Position numbers and translations under genes: made by a program. A DNA stretch of 64,000 bases, taken from NCBI RefSeq assembly GCF_003369915.1, contig NC_046675.1:28086001-28150000 (forward strand), read 5' to 3'. The notes under the pieces were generated by a model. It saw only the letters and a list, made by a program, of their open reading frames with translations. It ran no database searches and was not told the origin of the DNA. The stretch comes from Drosophila miranda (lineage: Eukaryota > Arthropoda > Insecta > Diptera > Drosophilidae). This document shows positions 60,463 to 64,000 of the stretch, piece by piece (positions within the stretch are counted from its first letter, which is position 1; each line of letters begins with the position of its first letter).

Positions 60463-63400
60463 ATGGAAAATGAGCAGGAGGAGTTTGGACACAGACATTC
60501 ACACATGCAGCATACACACCATCCACGAGTTTCCATGTCGTACGGAAATGTGGGTCAGAATCCAGACCAGGAGACCCGTAAGGGGGAGTCTTAGTTCCAG
60601 TCCAGCTATGGGTAATACTAATATTTTGGAACCTTTGCAGATGGCGGCCCTGCGTATACTCTATACTCCATATATGAACAGCCGCGTGATAGTTACATGC
60701 TAATGGGCCCATACATGTCGACGCCCGCCGAGTCGATTAGTAGCCATGCTACCACGTTCCAGTCACACACACCGCCTTCCTTTACGGCCCTGGTGGCATC
60801 ACATCGCGAAATAGCCAGCACAAGCTATAGGAGGAGTTCTGGTCGATGCGACAAATGCAGTTCTGTCACAACTTTGTGCCGCTGTCAGGTGTCACCTGCG
60901 GCCAGCACCAGTCGGTACGCAGACCAGGTGCACTCCACTCAGAGCCTGCCTCAAGAGTCACCGCCTCAGTTCTTTGAGCTGCCCTCATCGTCGACATCGA
61001 CTGGGTCGACTCTGCCAACGACGACGGTTAACTCCAGTCTCGGACTCATTCCAAATCCCAAACAACAGAAGACTGAAACACTGAGGGAGCATTTGTCGTT
61101 GCAACAGGACAATGACAATGAGAATGAAAATGCAAATGCACATGCAGTGGTGGCCTCTGCCTCTGGCAACGGCACTTGGCCAGCTGCAGCCATTGAAGAC
61201 CACGCAATGGATGCCTCCGCAGTGGTTTACGAGATGCCCTCCAGTTCGCTGCTGAGCATCAGCCCCTTTGAGGCCAGTAGTAGCAATATACCCCAGAGCT
61301 CTGGTCTTTCCAGTGCCTACGATGATGTAACATCCAGTGCTTCCGATACAGAGCACGTTCAGTTTGCAAACACTCGCACTACCAATACGACTACAACCAC
61401 GTCGGCGATACAGGCTCACAAGAAGAAGGCGATGCAGGCAGCAAATCGCTCCGGAAACGGAAGCGGCAACGGCAACGGGGATGCTTCTTCCTCCTCTTCG
61501 GCCACTGAACTAGACGCCACACCGAGCACTAGTGCCCAAGCTCGGCGACAGCAGACAAATTTATTTAATAGCTACCAGCAGCTCCCGAACGTCTTGGAGC
61601 CTGAGAACGATAGTAGCGATGATGGCTGGGATCTTCGCATGCGTAATCGTCCTCCCCAATCGAAACCGGCTGAACGTGTTGTACGGGGCAACAACACCAA
61701 CAAAAACCTGACTGATCGGCATACAGATCATAACTACTACAATAGTCGCAGAGATGTGTCGACGAGGGCGCCTCCAGATAGCACTTTTGTGTCCGCCGCT
61801 TCTTGCTCTACGGCCACACACACAACCTGCAGTGTGGATTATGGGACTAGAGATCTGTGCGGGGCTCTTCGACCACCTCAGAGATCGTCTGAGGCTGCTG
61901 CTGATGCTGTGTCTCCGTCCACTACATCGGATCAGGAGCAAGAGCAGCAGCAGCAGCAGCAGGAGCAGGGGCAACAACAGGAGCAGCAGCAGCAGGTGCA
62001 GCAGCAGAGGCGGAGACAAGAAACCCCAGGCCAACGAAGCTCCCTTGGCGCCAATGTAAACAGTGGTATTATTCGAAATCGTGTGCGTTCCATTGACGAA
62101 ATTGCGCATCCACCCAGAAAACAACCGCGCTTGGAGGTTGAAGGAGCATCCTCTTCCCACTCCACCACAAAGCTGTCGCCGACGAACTTCAATTCCTTTT
62201 TGCCAGGCAGGACAAGGCATCAAACCTATGCCGAGCCCGCGAGTAGTTCCTTACAGCAGGTAAGTAATTGCATGCTAAAAATATACTATACAGTCTTATA
62301 TGTGTGCCCCGTCCTACAGACCTCACAGCAGACGCAGCAGCCCTTGAACGGATCTTGCGTAATTACCTATGTGGGTAGACCAAGAGAGAGGCAGTCCCCT
62401 GGGGAGACCCAGAATCAGGCTTCCACTTCCACGGGCAGGCGTAACAATTTGAACCGCGGTGATGTTGTGCTCACTGCTCCAGATCTGCAACTGGACGATT
62501 GGTCATCCGACTCAAATGATGACGATGTGGTGTTTGTGCACTCGACACGAGAGCCAATACTCTCGATTGATTTGACATCTGATGATGATGCCGCCGTTAA
62601 TGAAACACAACAGCAGCGAGCCCGGGAATGGGCACGGGAACAGGAGCATATGTGGGAACAGCCACTTGCAGCCCGCGGACTTCCCGCGGTCAGTGGCGGG
62701 TCGGTCACTGAGGAACGACGTCCCATTTTCAACTATGCCTACTCCATTCCATACCCTCGAAGGGACCGCCGGACAGAGCCGAGCAATGCTGGCACCTCAT
62801 TTGCCTTCTATAGCGGAGGGCTGCCGGATCGAACGGCCATTACCGATCACAACTACAGCTACGATCATAATCATACGCAAGCACCCGCCCCGCTGATGGA
62901 AGAGCCCGGTCCGGCAGCGAGTAACTATTTTCCTCGTCAAGCTGCAGGTTGCACTCCTCGGTGTCCCACCCTGGACTCGCAGCGGTACTTTCAGCCGATC
63001 ACTCCTCCATCCATGTGGCTCTTTGGAGCGGCGCCAGAGACCACGCCCACAGAGGGCTACAGTCGCATGCCCAGAGCCGCGCCCACTACGACTTCTGGCT
63101 CCGCCGAGCAATCGAGCCAGCAGTCACGACGTAGACGCACTAGTCCAGCAAACGTCTACCATCGCTTTCAGCCGTATTACGTGCCTCACTATGCGATCAC
63201 TCCACTGCCCACAGTAATGGAAGCAGTGTATTCGCCCACCCTTCCGCATGTTCCGCCGCCTCCAAATCCGCATCCACATCCACATCCGCATCCGCACTAT
63301 CAGGGCGGACAAGGCGGGAGCAGCCGGAGTTCGTTAAGTGGCGCTATGAGTGCTGCCGCTGTGGCGGCAACAGCGGCTGCCGCCCAGGCTCAATCCTTCA

Positions 63401-64000
63401 GCGAGCTCCTGTCCCTGGCCAGTGTTCACAATGAGGCAGAAACCAACATGGATAACCGGTTGGATAGAGGCCAATCACCTCTCCCCATCGTGCCCCGAGC
63501 CCATCCCATGGCCCATGCTATAAATGTCGCCTCATCGGTCGGCTTGGTGAGCCAGCCACCGCCTGTGCCAACGACTAATGGTAATCTGGCAGCTGCTGGT
63601 GTCTCGCCTCCTCCGCCGCTGGAAATGTATTCGGGTCGATCCACCATTCCCTACTGTGGCTCCCCGCCTTTCAGCGTGCGACGGTCGGAGGCAGCGTACA
63701 GCAATCGGCAGCATTATCAGCCGCAGCCGCATCAAGGTCATCAGGCCCCACAAAATCAAATGCACGCGCACATACATCCCCCTCATCGAGCAAGTGCCAT
63801 TGTGGCCACCTCGCTGACACCGGCGCCGCCATATCCGGTACATCAGAATCTGTGGTATCGCCAGCAGAGCATGCAGGAAATGCACCGTCGCCACATGACG
63901 CCCACGCCCATTGATCTTTCCTCGAATGCTCCCATTTTGACCAGCAGTCTGCGGACCCGCTATCTGCATAGCATTTGCAATTGCGTGCATGCCAGGAATG
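60463..64000 (+). CDS. CG6923: Arkadia/RNF111-like RING E3 ligase (CG6923), 3' part missing
   Basis: Exons seen: 60463-60577, 60641-62259 and 62320 to the window edge; about 1138 residues are inside. Start MENEQEEFGHRHSHM. The protein is mostly disordered: Ser/Thr-rich, polyGln (near 61940-62010), HPHPHPHPHPH, Pro-rich. Two SUMO-interaction-like motifs lie close together, DDDVVFV (VVFV 62527-62538) and ILSIDLTSDDD (from about 62557), resembling RNF111's VIDLT motifs. The last residues (PTPIDLSSNAPIL, YLHSICNCVHAR) fit the conserved region before the RING. The RING itself is past the window, so ligase activity is inferred from memory of CG6923 and from SIMs plus this tail. No stop codon occurs to position 64000. 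Confidence 0.8.
62260..62319 (+). other. In-frame stopless 60-nt intron (exitron-like) in the RING ligase
   Basis: Donor GTAAGT at 62260, acceptor TCCTACAG ending 62319. The intron is 60 nt (multiple of 3) and has no stop in the reading frame, so retention adds 20 mostly hydrophobic residues (VSNCMLKIYYTVLYVCPVLQ). Splicing is favoured by the strong sites. Confidence 0.6.

Noticed and set aside
60578..60600. Stop codon TAG (60592-60594) shortly after the RING ligase start
   Set aside because: It falls inside a 63-nt intron (60578-60640) with GTAAGG donor and TTTGCAG acceptor; splicing opens the long downstream frame.
61561..62223. 220-codon open frame on the minus strand
   Set aside because: It is antisense to the RING ligase exon, and its Leu-run ([12 protein letters not shown]) is simply the complement of the CAG/polyGln tract.

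Overview
The window is nuclear DNA of a Drosophila species. The evidence is short GT-AG introns, GAGA/CT and CA microsatellites, opa-type CAG repeats, fly core-promoter motifs (DRE, Motif 1, Motif 5), and a set of recognisable fly genes. From memory, these genes (ClC-a, Sbf, the CG6927 chloride channel, l(3)neo38, Lk6, the CG6923 RING ligase) lie close together on melanogaster 3R (Muller element E, about 86E-F). The long intergenic spacers and the 1-kb tandem array suggest a non-melanogaster species; I cannot name it with confidence. All intron-exon models below were built by hand from reading frame, phase and splice consensus.

Layout, left to right. 1-1.6 kb is upstream sequence with a perfect-looking 217-bp tandem duplication. 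1.6-9.8 kb (+) is ClC-a, a CLC-2-like chloride channel with two alternative N-terminal exons and a cluster of frame-neutral cassette exons between its CBS domains. 10.2-10.7 kb (+) is an intronless 185-residue orphan ORF with a C-terminal membrane anchor. 12.0-18.5 kb (+) is Sbf, a DENN/GRAM/pseudophosphatase/C1/PH protein with a DRE promoter. 19.3-21.0 kb (-) is a Cys-loop ligand-gated chloride channel, convergent with Sbf. 22.3-26.9 kb (+) is a large PH-domain protein, probably PLEKHM2-like. 30.6-38.2 kb (+) is l(3)neo38, a four-C2H2-finger factor with a 5.3-kb first intron and a GC-AG intron inside finger 3; a long hairpin lies just after its stop codon. About 38.2-42.4 kb looks like A/T-rich 3' UTR. 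About 43-46.7 kb is a roughly 1.02-kb tandem repeat array carrying promoter-like motifs. 47.7-57.3 kb (+) is Lk6, the MNK kinase, with a 5.6-kb first intron holding a probable second promoter and mini first exon. 60.5 kb to the right edge (+) is the CG6923 (Arkadia/RNF111-like) ligase, cut off before its RING domain.

The genes do not form an operon-like unit. Themes that recur are phospho-signalling (docking-motif candidates in ClC-a and the PH protein, MNK kinase Lk6), membrane traffic (Sbf, PH protein), chloride conductance (two unrelated channel families) and SUMO (SIM-like motifs in the ligase, SUMO-consensus lysines in l(3)neo38).
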